The notes beneath the pieces were generated by a model, which saw only the letters and a program-made list of their open reading frames with translations, was not told the DNA's origin and did no database searches. Both the position numbers and the translations under genes were made by a program. A stretch of DNA of 64,000 bases from Prauserella flavalba (GTDB lineage: Bacteria > Actinomycetota > Actinomycetes > Mycobacteriales > Pseudonocardiaceae). This document shows, in pieces, positions 9,132-16,202 of this stretch. The stretch spans positions 930,001 through 994,000 of the forward strand of contig NZ_MASU01000005.1 of NCBI RefSeq assembly GCF_003202235.1. Reading direction: 5' to 3'. Numbering within the stretch: the first letter of the stretch is position 1; each line of letters starts with the position of its first letter.

Positions 9132-9184
9132 GACGGCGACGCTAGGCAGTGGGCGGCGGCCGGGCATCTGTCAGCCGACTGGCG

Positions 9185-9775
9185 CTACCGCCTGTGCACG
9201 TGCGCCCGTTCGCCCTGCGGACCGAACAGGACGAGTGTCTCGACGGCATGGCCGTCGGCCGTCCCGAGCCAGTGCGGCAACGCGGTGTCGAACTCGGCGG
9301 TCTCGCCGGGCCGCAGCACGAGGTCGCGGTCGCCGACCAGGAGCCGCAGCCGACCGTCGAGGACGTACACCCATTCGTAGCCGCCGTGGGTCTGCGGTGC
9401 CGCTTCCGCGGGTTCCGCACGGCCCGGGATCAACAGCTTGAACGCCTGCAGTCCACCGGCGCGGCGGGTGAGCGGGAGGAACGTCATGCCGTGACGGTGG
9501 ATCGGCCGCAGGTGAACCCGCGGATCCCCCGTGCGAGTCGCACCGACGAGGTCGTCGAGTGGCACCCCGTACACCCGGGCCAGCGGCAGCAGCAGTTCCA
9601 GTGTCGGGCGCCGTCCGCCGCTTTCCAGCCGGGACAGGGTGCTCTCGGAGGTGCCGGTGGCCGCCGACAGCTGGGCCAGCGTCAGGCCGCGCCGCTTGCG
9701 CAGGGCGCGCAAGCGGGGGCCGACCGCGTCCAGCACGGGATCCGTCTCCTCCGCCGCGACGCCCGATTTTGCCAT
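9185..9775 (-). CDS. XRE-family regulator with C-terminal cupin sensor domain
   Basis: A 196-residue protein: an HTH_3 domain at about residues 20-75 (LRALRKRRGLTLAQLSAATGTSESTLSRLESGGRRPTLELLL) joined to a cupin barrel (GGYEWVYVLDGRLRLLVGDRDLVLRPGETAEF, HWLGTADG). Proteins of this form are small-molecule-responsive repressors or activators. No clear ribosome site precedes the ATG at 9775. It is divergent from the DinB gene (71-base gap) and codirectional with the NmrA-like gene; either could be under its control. Confidence 0.88.
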   Translation of the reverse strand: MAKSGVAAEETDPVLDAVGPRLRALRKRRGLTLAQLSAATGTSESTLSRLESGGRRPTLELLLPLARVYGVPLDDLVGATRTGDPRVHLRPIHRHGMTFLPLTRRAGGLQAFKLLIPGRAEPAEAAPQTHGGYEWVYVLDGRLRLLVGDRDLVLRPGETAEFDTALPHWLGTADGHAVETLVLFGPQGERAHVHRR

Positions 9776-9846
9776 CCCGGCAAGTTTTCGTGCGGTCTCA
9801 CGACGTGCGCGCCACAGTGGTGCTCCACCGAGCAGGAAGGATTCCG

Positions 9847-10338
9847 ATGAGCGCGAGGCGGAAACGCGACATCGGGCCGCCGTCGGCCGGGCCGGGAGAG
9901 AAGGCCGTGCTCACCGGTTTTCTCGACTACCTCCGTGCCGCCGTCGCGGCCAACGCCGAGGGGGTGCCCGGCACCCAGGCCCGTGCTCCCGGAGTGCCGT
10001 CGGGAACGAACCTGCTCGGGCTGGTCCGGCATCTCACCTTCGTGGAGCGGCACTGGCTGCTTGGCGAGGACGTCACCGACTGGCAGGCCACGTTCCACGC
10101 CGCCCAGGACGACACCGCCGACTCCGTCCTGGCCGCCTACCGGCGGACCAACGCCGAGGCGAACGAGCGGATCGCGAGGTGGGACGACCTCACCGAGCCT
10201 GGTCCCCGCCCCGCGAGGCGCGGCAGGGCGGCGCCGTCGCGGCGCTGGACGCTGGCCCATCTGATCGAGGAGACCGCACGGCACGCGGGACACGCCGACA
10301 TCCTGCGGGAGCTCCTCGACGGCTCCACCGGACGCTGA
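9847..10338 (+). CDS. DinB-family (DUF664-like) putative thiol-dependent enzyme
   Basis: A 163-residue four-helix-bundle protein. The family's metal-ligand histidines are visible in LVRHLTFVERHWLLGE and LIEETARHAGHADILRELLDG. The ATG at 9847 has AGGAAGGA at ideal spacing. Actinobacterial DinB/DUF664 proteins are often mycothiol-dependent transferases; the actual substrate is unknown. It ends five bases before the convergent GPP34 gene. Confidence 0.8.
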   Translation: MSARRKRDIGPPSAGPGEKAVLTGFLDYLRAAVAANAEGVPGTQARAPGVPSGTNLLGLVRHLTFVERHWLLGEDVTDWQATFHAAQDDTADSVLAAYRRTNAEANERIARWDDLTEPGPRPARRGRAAPSRRWTLAHLIEETARHAGHADILRELLDGSTGR

Positions 10339-10342
10339 GTCC

Positions 10343-10987
10343 TCACCCGCCGGAGTGCGCGCCGTTCTGCGCCGAGACGGCCCTCTGCAGCGCTGTCACC
10401 ACCGGCTCCACCGGGGAGCCGAGCTGACCCAGCCTGGCCTTGTGCCGCTTGCGGTCCTTGCCGGAGAGCACGAGCTTCAGCTGTCCCGCCGAGGCGAGCG
10501 CGGCGAGCACGCCGACCTCCGGGGTCACGCGCGACGCGGGCTGGCTGCCGCGCACCGCCCTGCCCACCTGCTCGCTCAGGCGTTTCGCGACCAGCGGCTG
10601 GCGCAGCGTCAGCCGCACGGTCGGGAACAGGCCGAGGACACGGCGCGGCTCCGCCCTGAACACGTGGGCCCGCACCAGCTCCTCGCGGGCGAGCTCCATC
10701 GTCCGCGCACGGTCTTTCGCGACCCAGCGCCGCCACGTGCGCGGCGGGTCGCGCTCGATCTGGTCCCACACGTACCGCAGCACCGAGTCCTCGGGCCCCG
10801 GCGGCGCGCTCACCGGATGCGCCTTGCCGCCGTCGTCGGTCAGGTACCCCCGCAGCATCAGCTCAGCGAGCGCGGCGGCCCGCATGAGGTGACCGAGCTG
10901 TCCCGTGCCGGTGAGCCGCTGCTTGCGCCGGTCGTAGGCGAGCAGCAACGCCTTGGCCGGCAGGGTCGACCGCACCTCAGTCATCAT
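10343..10987 (-). CDS. GPP34 (GOLPH3/VPS74-like) family protein
   Basis: A 214-residue protein matching bacterial GPP34 proteins: KALLLAYDRRKQRLTG, then AAALAELMLRGYLTDDGGK, DSVLRYVWDQI and the C-terminal ASAGQLKLVLSGKDRKRHKARL. Eukaryotic GOLPH3 binds PI4P and sorts glycosyltransferases in the Golgi; the role of bacterial homologues is not established. GTG-ATG-ATG stand in a row; I chose the ATG at 10987, six bases after GGAGGGAG. It overlaps the upstream RHH gene, forming a three-gene operon with the SPFH protein, which suggests work at the membrane. Confidence 0.85.
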   Translation of the reverse strand: MMTEVRSTLPAKALLLAYDRRKQRLTGTGQLGHLMRAAALAELMLRGYLTDDGGKAHPVSAPPGPEDSVLRYVWDQIERDPPRTWRRWVAKDRARTMELAREELVRAHVFRAEPRRVLGLFPTVRLTLRQPLVAKRLSEQVGRAVRGSQPASRVTPEVGVLAALASAGQLKLVLSGKDRKRHKARLGQLGSPVEPVVTALQRAVSAQNGAHSGG

Positions 10988-11198
10988 CACCGTCTCCCTC
11001 CGTTGTGGACTTTCGCGGCCGCCCCGGCGACCTGATCCTGCCGACCCCGCTGGGCAGCCTTCCGGCGTCCGCGAGCGCCTTGCGCAGCAGGAACTCGATC
11101 TGCGCGTTGGTACTGCGCAACTCGTCGCCCGCCCAGCGCGCGAGCGCGTCGTGCACCACGGGATCGAGCCGCAGCAGCAGCTTCTTGCGTTCCGCCAC
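10977..11198 (-). CDS. Small ribbon-helix-helix-like DNA-binding protein
   Basis: A 73-residue protein starting VAERKKLLLRLDPVVHDALARWAGDELRSTNAQIEFLLRKALADAG. The beta strand KKLLLRLD and the two helices with an NAQIEFLLRKAL segment match Arc/CopG-type ribbon-helix-helix proteins. The basic C-tail (RIRSPGRPRK) could add DNA contacts. The GTG start at 11198 lies five bases after the SPFH stop without its own ribosome site, so translation is probably coupled. It is a good candidate for the operon's own repressor at 12162-12181. Confidence 0.75.
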   Translation of the reverse strand: MAERKKLLLRLDPVVHDALARWAGDELRSTNAQIEFLLRKALADAGRLPSGVGRIRSPGRPRKSTTEGDGDDD

Positions 11199-11203
11199 GG
11201 TGG

Positions 11204-12112
11204 CTACTGGTAGAGCGTCCCGGAGTTGACGACCGGCTGGGCGTCCCGGTCGCCCACGAGCACGACGAGCAGGTTGCTCACCATGGCCGCCTTGCGTTCC
11301 TCGTCGAGCTCGACAACGTCGTGCGCGGCGAGCTTCTCCAGCGCCATCTCCACCATCCCGACGGCGCCCTCCACGATCCGCTGCCGCGCGGCCACCACGG
11401 CGCCCGCCTGCTGGCGGCGCAGCATGGCCTGCGCGATCTCCGGCGCGTAGGCGAGGTGCGTGATGCGCGACTCGATCACCCGCACGCCCGCCGACGCCAC
11501 GCGTGCGCCGATCTCCTCCGACAGCTTCTCGGTGATCTCGTCGGCGTTGTCGCGCAGCGAGAGACCGTGCCCGTCGTGGATGTCGTACGGGTAGGCGTTG
11601 GCGATGTGACGCACGGCCGTCTCGGTCTGGATGGCGACGAACTCGACGAAGTCGTCCACTTCGAACAGTGCCTGCGCGGTGTCCTCGACCTGCCACACCA
11701 CCACCGCGGCGATCTCGATCGGATTGCCGTCGGCGTCGTTGACCTTGGCGACGTCGGTCTCGTGGTTGCGGATCCTGGTGGACACGCGGCGGCGCACGGT
11801 GAAGGGGTTGACCCACTGCAGCCCGTCGACCCGCACGGTGCCGGTGTAGCGGCCGAGCAGCTGCACGACCCTCGCCTCACCGGGCGCGACCGGCGTGAGC
11901 CCGGCGAGCAGCACCCCGCCCACCACGGCCAGCACCGCCCCCAGCACCACCAGGAGCGGGTTGCCCTGTGTGGCGGCCACGATGACGAGCGCACCGCCAC
12001 CCAGCACGAGCACGGTTCCCACACCCAGCATCGCGAAGCCGGGCAGCGCCCGCGCCTGCCGCTCCCTGGTCCTCGGCGCCGGCATCTCCACAGCCGTCTC
12101 GGTGATCGTCAT
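11204..12112 (-). CDS. SPFH/Band 7 domain membrane protein (slipin/stomatin-like)
   Basis: A 302-residue protein. Two adjoining hydrophobic segments at about residues 22-72 ([44 protein letters not shown]) anchor it; the Band 7 domain follows ([30 protein letters not shown] ... [46 protein letters not shown]). SPFH proteins oligomerise into membrane scaffolds. The ATG at 12112 follows GGGGAAAGGGG. First gene of the SPFH-RHH-GPP34 operon, preceded by an unusual pair of overlapping palindromes. Confidence 0.88.
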   Translation of the reverse strand: MTITETAVEMPAPRTRERQARALPGFAMLGVGTVLVLGGGALVIVAATQGNPLLVVLGAVLAVVGGVLLAGLTPVAPGEARVVQLLGRYTGTVRVDGLQWVNPFTVRRRVSTRIRNHETDVAKVNDADGNPIEIAAVVVWQVEDTAQALFEVDDFVEFVAIQTETAVRHIANAYPYDIHDGHGLSLRDNADEITEKLSEEIGARVASAGVRVIESRITHLAYAPEIAQAMLRRQQAGAVVAARQRIVEGAVGMVEMALEKLAAHDVVELDEERKAAMVSNLLVVLVGDRDAQPVVNSGTLYQ

Positions 12113-12161
12113 CGCAGCTGCCCCTTTCCCCTCCTGAACCCCGTCCGGGCGACCCGTCGAG

Positions 12162-12181
12162 CACTATCATAGTGATATCAC
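12162..12181. promoter_or_regulatory. Overlapping palindromic operators before the SPFH operon
   Basis: CACTAT-C-ATAGTG (12162-12174) is a perfect inverted repeat with one central base, and GTGATATCAC (12172-12181) is a second perfect palindrome sharing three bases with it. The block is AT-rich against its surroundings and contains, on the leftward strand, TATGAT, a possible -10 for the SPFH operon. Candidate binders are the RHH protein of the operon or a GntR/MarR-type repressor elsewhere. Confidence 0.6.
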
Positions 12182-12270
12182 ATTTTTGACCTGCGCGGGA
12201 GGGCCACAATGAGGGCCTGCACGCCGGGATCTCACGTTCCGGCCCGCCGCGGCGTCTACGGGAGGTGAGC

Positions 12271-12762
12271 GTGAGACCTTTCGAGCGGATCGTCGACGAG
12301 TACGGACCGGTGGTCCTGCGGGTGTGCCGGGCGGTACTCGGTCCGGCCGACGCGGAGGACGCGTGGTCGGAGACGTTCCTCGCCGCCCTGCGCGCCTATC
12401 CGGACCTGCCCGAGGGCGCCAACGTCGAGGCGTGGCTCGTCACGATCGCCCACCGCAAGGCCATCGACGTCACCCGCGCGCGGGCGCGGCGGGCCGTCCC
12501 GGTCGGCGAGGTGCCGGACCGGCCGAGCGCCTCCGGGCTGCCGCAGGACTGGGACGGTGACCTCTGGGCCGCGCTCGCCCGCCTCCCGGACCGCCAGCGG
12601 ATGGCCGTCGCCTACCACTACCTGGCGGGACTGCCCTACCGCGACATCGCCGAGCTCACCGGCGGCACCACCGACGCCGCGCGCCGGGCGGCCGCCGACG
12701 GCATCCGCGCCCTGCGCGCCACCTACCGCCCCACCTCGAGTGTGGAAGGAGCGAGACCATGA
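12271..12762 (+). CDS. RNA polymerase sigma factor (ECF-like) heading a DNA alkylation-repair operon
   Basis: A 163-residue sigma-70 family protein. Region 2 spans about residues 1-65 (FERIVDEYGPVVLRVCRAVLGPADAEDAWSETFLAAL, AWLVTIAHRKAIDVTRAR) and region 4 is near 95-150 (LARLPDRQRMAVAYHYLAGLPYRDIAELTGGTTDAARRAAADGIRAL). The GTG at 12271 was chosen over one at 12265 because GGAGGTGA is then at proper spacing. Its stop overlaps the methyltransferase start (ATGA). No anti-sigma gene is adjacent, so control of its activity is open. Confidence 0.88.
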   Translation: MRPFERIVDEYGPVVLRVCRAVLGPADAEDAWSETFLAALRAYPDLPEGANVEAWLVTIAHRKAIDVTRARARRAVPVGEVPDRPSASGLPQDWDGDLWAALARLPDRQRMAVAYHYLAGLPYRDIAELTGGTTDAARRAAADGIRALRATYRPTSSVEGARP

Positions 12763-13376
12763 CCACCGGACCCGACAGTGCCACAGACCTCTTCGGCGCG
12801 CTGACCGGCACCGACGACCCGGCGCTCGGCCGCCTCCGCGAGCGGCTCGCCGCCGCCGCGGAACGCGACGGCCTGCTCGACATCGCCTACCGCACCGTCG
12901 ACTCCCCCGTCGGGACCCTGCTGCTCGCCGCGACCGGCGAGGGCCTGGTGCGCGTGGCCTACGACCGCGAGGACCACGACGCCGTGCTGGCGAAGCTGGC
13001 CGACGCCGTCAGCCCGCGCGTGCTGCGCGCACCCGCCCGGCTCGACCCCGTGGCGCGCCAGCTGGAGGAGTACTTCGCCCGCTCCCGCAGGACGTTCGAG
13101 CTACCGCTGGACTTCCGCCTGGCCAAGGGGTTCCGCCGCGCGGTGCTCACCCACCTGCCAGACATCGGCTACGGCCACACCGCAAGCTACGCGCAGCTCG
13201 CCGCCGCCGCGGGCAGCCCCAGGGCCGTCCGGGCCGTGGGCACCGCGTGCGCCACCAACCCCCTCCCCGTGGTGGTGCCCTGCCACCGCGTGGTGCGTTC
13301 GGACGGTTCCTCCGGCGGCTACGTCGGTGGCGAGCAGGCCAAGCTGACCCTGCTGAACCTGGAGGCCGCGGCATGA
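12759..13376 (+). CDS. ogt: Methylated-DNA--[protein]-cysteine S-methyltransferase
   Basis: A 205-residue suicidal alkyltransferase that removes O6-alkyl groups from guanine. The acceptor motif VVVPCHRVVRSDG with the reactive Cys is intact, as are YAQLAAAAGSPRAVRAVGTACATNP and the trailing GGYVGGEQAKLTLLNLE. The N-terminal 40 residues (DLFGALTGTDDPALGRLRERLAAAAERDG) are an extension relative to short Ogt proteins. Start and stop both overlap neighbours by ATGA, so it is tightly coupled with the sigma factor and the oxygenase. Confidence 0.93.
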   Translation: MTTGPDSATDLFGALTGTDDPALGRLRERLAAAAERDGLLDIAYRTVDSPVGTLLLAATGEGLVRVAYDREDHDAVLAKLADAVSPRVLRAPARLDPVARQLEEYFARSRRTFELPLDFRLAKGFRRAVLTHLPDIGYGHTASYAQLAAAAGSPRAVRAVGTACATNPLPVVVPCHRVVRSDGSSGGYVGGEQAKLTLLNLEAAA

Positions 13377-14104
13377 CCACCCGATCCACTGTGGACCGCT
13401 TCGCCAAGCGCGTCGCCTCGGCCGACTGGGCGGCGGTCGCCGACGAGGTCGACGAGTACGGCTGCGCACTGCTGCCCCGGCTGCTCACCCCCTCCGAATG
13501 CGCCGCGATCGTGGCGCTGTGGGACGAGCCCGAGCGGTTCCGCGCGACGGTGAACCTGCGCAGGCACCGCTTCGGCGACCACGGCGACTACCGCTACTTC
13601 GCCGAACCGTTCCCCGAGCCGGTACACCGGCTGCGCGAGGAGCTGTACCCGCGGCTGCTGCCCATCGCGCGGGACTGGGCCGCGCGGCTCGGCAGGGACG
13701 CCGAATGGCCGGACTCGCTCGCCGGATGGCTCCGCGTGTGCCATGCGGCGGGCCAGACCAGGCCGACGCCGATTCTCCTGCGCTACGAGCAGGGCGGCTG
13801 GAACGCGCTGCACCGCGACCTCTACGGCGACAAGGTGTTCCCGCTGCAGGTCGTGGTGAACCTCAACGACCCCGGCGCCGACCACATCGGCGGCGAGTTC
13901 CTGCTCGTCGAGCAGCGGCCCCGCGCGCAGTCGCGCGGCACCGCGACGTCGATCCCGCAGGGGCACGGCCTGGTCTTCACCACCAGGGACCGCCCGGTGC
14001 GCTCGGCCCGCGGCTGGTCGGCCTCCCCGGTACGGCACGGCGTGTCCGCGGTCCGGTCCGGCCGCAGGCACACCCTCGGCCTCGTCTTCCACGACGCGAC
14101 GTGA
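13373..14104 (+). CDS. 2OG-Fe(II) oxygenase, DNA-damage repair type (PF09859/DUF2086-like)
   Basis: A 243-residue protein with an iron-binding HRD in NALHRDLYGDKVFPLQVVVNLNDPGADHIGGEFLLVEQRPRAQSRG and a distal His with basic residues in VRHGVSAVRSGRRHTLGLVFHDA, giving the His-x-Asp...His facial triad and a 2-oxoglutarate-binding Arg. This family is described as acting on oxidatively/alkylation-damaged DNA. Overlap with ogt (ATGA) and the following Ada-like gene support a role in reversal of alkylation damage, analogous to but distinct from AlkB. Confidence 0.85.
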   Translation: MTTRSTVDRFAKRVASADWAAVADEVDEYGCALLPRLLTPSECAAIVALWDEPERFRATVNLRRHRFGDHGDYRYFAEPFPEPVHRLREELYPRLLPIARDWAARLGRDAEWPDSLAGWLRVCHAAGQTRPTPILLRYEQGGWNALHRDLYGDKVFPLQVVVNLNDPGADHIGGEFLLVEQRPRAQSRGTATSIPQGHGLVFTTRDRPVRSARGWSASPVRHGVSAVRSGRRHTLGLVFHDAT

Positions 14105-14107
14105 GCC

Positions 14108-14368
14108 ATGTCCGCCTACACACTGATCGGCACCGACGGGATGCCGTACGAGAGCGAGCGGCCCGGGCGGCTCGGCGGCTACCGGACGAGGCGGAGCTAC
14201 GGCCGCCTCGACTGCCCCTCCGCGCTGCGGGCGATCGCCGGTGGCGGCTACGTGGCGCAGCGGGTGTTCTTCGCCGACGAGCTCACCGCCATCAGCGCGG
14301 GGTACCGGCCGTGCGCGGTCTGCCTGCCGCAGGGCTACCAGGCGTGGCGCCGGTCTCCGCGGGAGTAA
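14108..14368 (+). CDS. Stand-alone Ada-like metal-binding domain protein
   Basis: An 86-residue protein. The C-terminal half resembles the Ada zinc-binding domain: DCPSALRAI, then RVFFADELTAISAGYRPCAVCLPQGYQAW, with Cys36, Cys69 and Cys72. Full Ada has four cysteines (Cys38, 42, 69, 72 in E. coli); here one ligand of the first pair is not evident, so the methyl-acceptor chemistry is doubtful and a structural or regulatory role is more likely. It begins three bases after the oxygenase stop and closes the repair operon. Confidence 0.7.
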   Translation: MSAYTLIGTDGMPYESERPGRLGGYRTRRSYGRLDCPSALRAIAGGGYVAQRVFFADELTAISAGYRPCAVCLPQGYQAWRRSPRE

Positions 14369-14371
14369 GGT

Positions 14372-14432
14372 GATCGCCGGTGTGCCGGGAAGTCTGGTCG
14401 GCGTGAAGTGAGCGATCGGCGCCCGGGAAGGA
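14372..14432 (+). ncRNA. Candidate structured leader RNA
   Basis: GATCGC (14372-14377) can pair with GCGATC (14412-14417); alternatively GCCG (14376-14379) pairs with CGGC (14399-14402), and the two use the same bases. The enclosed segment TGTGCCGGGAAGTCTGG looks like a conserved RNA core. About ten bases after the second arm a strong ribosome site (GGAAGGA, 14426-14432) leads to an ATG at 14441. Competing stems just before a ribosome site suggest a cis-regulatory leader. I cannot assign it to a named RNA family. Confidence 0.4.
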
Positions 14433-14440
14433 ACACAGGC

Positions 14441-14582
14441 ATGGACACCGCCCCCTCGACCAGGCTGGCCAGGCTTCGCCGGGCATTCCAACGAGCTGGC
14501 GTTGCTGCTCGTGTACTGGGAGCTGATGGCCCGGTATCTCGACCGGCAGCGGGGCACGTCCCGGCTCGGCGAGCGAGGCTGA
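14441..14582 (+). pseudogene. Small frameshifted gene behind the candidate leader
   Basis: From ATG 14441 the frame starts MDTAPSTRLARL with strongly coding third positions; near 14475 the coding signature moves to another frame reading GHSNELALLLVYWELMARYLDRQRG and ending at TGA 14580-14582. The unshifted frame continues to 14587, overlaps the hydrolase GTG (GTGA) and reads arginine/alanine-rich after the switch. The simplest reading is one ~46-residue gene broken by a frameshift, either a real lesion or a sequencing error. I do not recognise the protein. Confidence 0.45.
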
Positions 14583-14583
14583 C

Positions 14584-15432
14584 GTGACCTCGATCTACCG
14601 CACACCGGCGGGCCGGGAGGCCATCGCCGCGTGGTGCCACGAGCGGTTCGACCGGTGGCCTGCCGCCCACCGACGCGAGACGACCGTCGCGCACGGAGCC
14701 ACCACGCACCTGGTCACCGCCGGCCGGGGCGAACACACGGTGCTGCTCGTGCCGGGCACCAACTTCGGTGCGGCGGCCTACCTCCCGCTCGCCACGGCGC
14801 TGGCGCGACGGTGCCGGGTCCTCGTGGCCGATCTGCCCGGCCAGCCGGGCCTCAGCTGCGGCGAGCGGATTCCGCGCGCGGGCAGGCTCGGCTGGTACGG
14901 GCGCTGGCTGACCGAGCTGATCGAACAGACCGTACGCGGACCGGTGACCGTGCTCGGCCACTCGCTGGGCGCCGCGATCGCCCTCGCCTGCGGCTCGTCC
15001 CTGGTCCGGCACCAGGTGCTGGTCTCGCCGGGCGGGCTGACCCGGCTGCGGATCACCCCGGCCGTCCTCGTCGCCTCCACCGGCTGGGTGCTCCGGCGCA
15101 CGCCCGCCGCGAGCGCCCGGCTGCTGCGGCTCATGCACGGTCCGGCGCACACGCCGCGCCCTGAGCTCGTGGAGTGGATGACACTGGTGGCCCGCCACGT
15201 CCGCTCCACCGCCGACCCCGGCGAGACCGCCGTCGCGGGCCGCGACGTACCACGCACCGTGGTGGTGGGCGGGTCCGACGTGTTCCTTCCCGGCCGCACG
15301 CTCGCGCCCGCCGTGCGGGGAACGCTCGGCGTGGATCTCGACATCGTTCCCTCGGCGGGGCATCTCGTCGTCGACGAGCACCCGGAGCGGCTCGCGGAGC
15401 TCGTCGCGGCCGCTCAGGAGCCGGGAACGTAG
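14584..15432 (+). CDS. Alpha/beta hydrolase
   Basis: A 282-residue alpha/beta-hydrolase fold protein: VLLVPGTNFGAAAY at the oxyanion strand, nucleophile elbow GHSLGAA, acid in VVVGGSDVFLP and the catalytic His in PSAGHLVVDEHPERLAEL. Serine hydrolase or esterase of unknown substrate. The GTG at 14584 overlaps the stop of the small upstream reading frame and has no ribosome site of its own. The 3' end overlaps the convergent citrate-synthase-like gene by 19 bases. Confidence 0.82.
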   Translation: MTSIYRTPAGREAIAAWCHERFDRWPAAHRRETTVAHGATTHLVTAGRGEHTVLLVPGTNFGAAAYLPLATALARRCRVLVADLPGQPGLSCGERIPRAGRLGWYGRWLTELIEQTVRGPVTVLGHSLGAAIALACGSSLVRHQVLVSPGGLTRLRITPAVLVASTGWVLRRTPAASARLLRLMHGPAHTPRPELVEWMTLVARHVRSTADPGETAVAGRDVPRTVVVGGSDVFLPGRTLAPAVRGTLGVDLDIVPSAGHLVVDEHPERLAELVAAAQEPGT

Positions 15433-16202
15433 CGGGCGTTGCGGTCGACGGCGAGGTAGACGTCGCCCGCGACCGGGCGGCGCAGCTCCTCCGCCAGGTG
15501 CCCGAGCAGGCCCGCGGTGCGGGCGAGCAACGCGACCCCGCGCAGCAGCTCGACCGGCAGGCCCAAATCGGCGAGGGCGGCGCCGCAGACCCCGGCACCG
15601 TTAAGCGGCAACGGTTTGCCGAGCACGTCGGGCGCCGCGCGCCCGATCGCCTCGAACAGGGCCAGGTGCGGGCCGTAGGTGCCTTCCTCGTGCGCGACGC
15701 GCACGAGCACCGGTGTGCGAGGGTCCTGGAGCTTGTGCACCGGGTGACCGAGTCCCGGCACGAACCGCTTCTGCGCCTTCCGTTCGGCGAGCGCCGTGCG
15801 GGCGAGCGCGTCGAACTCCGCCTCCCTCGCGGGTGCCGGATCGGCGGAGGCGAGCGTCTCGGCCAGAAACCGGCCCGTGTCCTCGGTGACGCCGAGGAAC
15901 CGGGATCCACCCCCGAGCAGGCCGGCCGCGAGCGCCCCCTGAATCGACTCCGGCGCCGAGTGCAGGGTCAGTCGCGCGGCGATGGCCGTGGGCGTGAACC
16001 CGTGGTCGGCGAGCGCCACGAGCACGGTCTCGAACACCCGCACCTCCCCCGCGCCCGGCCGTCGCCCGCTCGCCAGCCAGAACGCCAGCTCACCGAAGCC
16101 GGTCTCGCCCATCAGCTCACCGGCGAGGTCGTGGCCGAGCAGACTGATCGAGTCGGCGTCGGACGTGCCGATCGATGTCGGGTAGCCGCGCTCGGTGGTC
16201 AA
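15414..16202 (-). CDS. Citrate synthase-like / citryl-CoA lyase family protein
   Basis: A 262-residue protein, shorter than citrate synthase (about 370-430) and typical of the citryl-CoA-lyase subgroup. Key regions: ISLLGHDLAGELMGETGFGELAFWL, ALADHGFTPTAIAARLT, FVPGLGHPVHKLQDPRTP (active-site His region) and LNGAGVCGAALADLGLP. The TTG start at 16202 is chosen because GAGGAGGAGA precedes it; it overlaps the CaiB stop (TTGA). Coupling to a CoA-transferase suggests cleavage of an activated citrate-like acid. Reaction inferred. Confidence 0.82.
   Translation of the reverse strand: MTTERGYPTSIGTSDADSISLLGHDLAGELMGETGFGELAFWLASGRRPGAGEVRVFETVLVALADHGFTPTAIAARLTLHSAPESIQGALAAGLLGGGSRFLGVTEDTGRFLAETLASADPAPAREAEFDALARTALAERKAQKRFVPGLGHPVHKLQDPRTPVLVRVAHEEGTYGPHLALFEAIGRAAPDVLGKPLPLNGAGVCGAALADLGLPVELLRGVALLARTAGLLGHLAEELRRPVAGDVYLAVDRNARYVPGS

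Noticed and set aside
10977-11816. Upstream extension of the RHH gene to 11816
   Set aside because: The added sequence is the out-of-frame shadow of the SPFH gene; only the last 73 codons from GTG 11198 look like a protein.
14372-14432. Assignment of the leader to a cobalamin riboswitch
   Set aside because: GGGAAG is present, but the conserved GCCACTG and the long B12-box context are absent; left as an unassigned candidate RNA.
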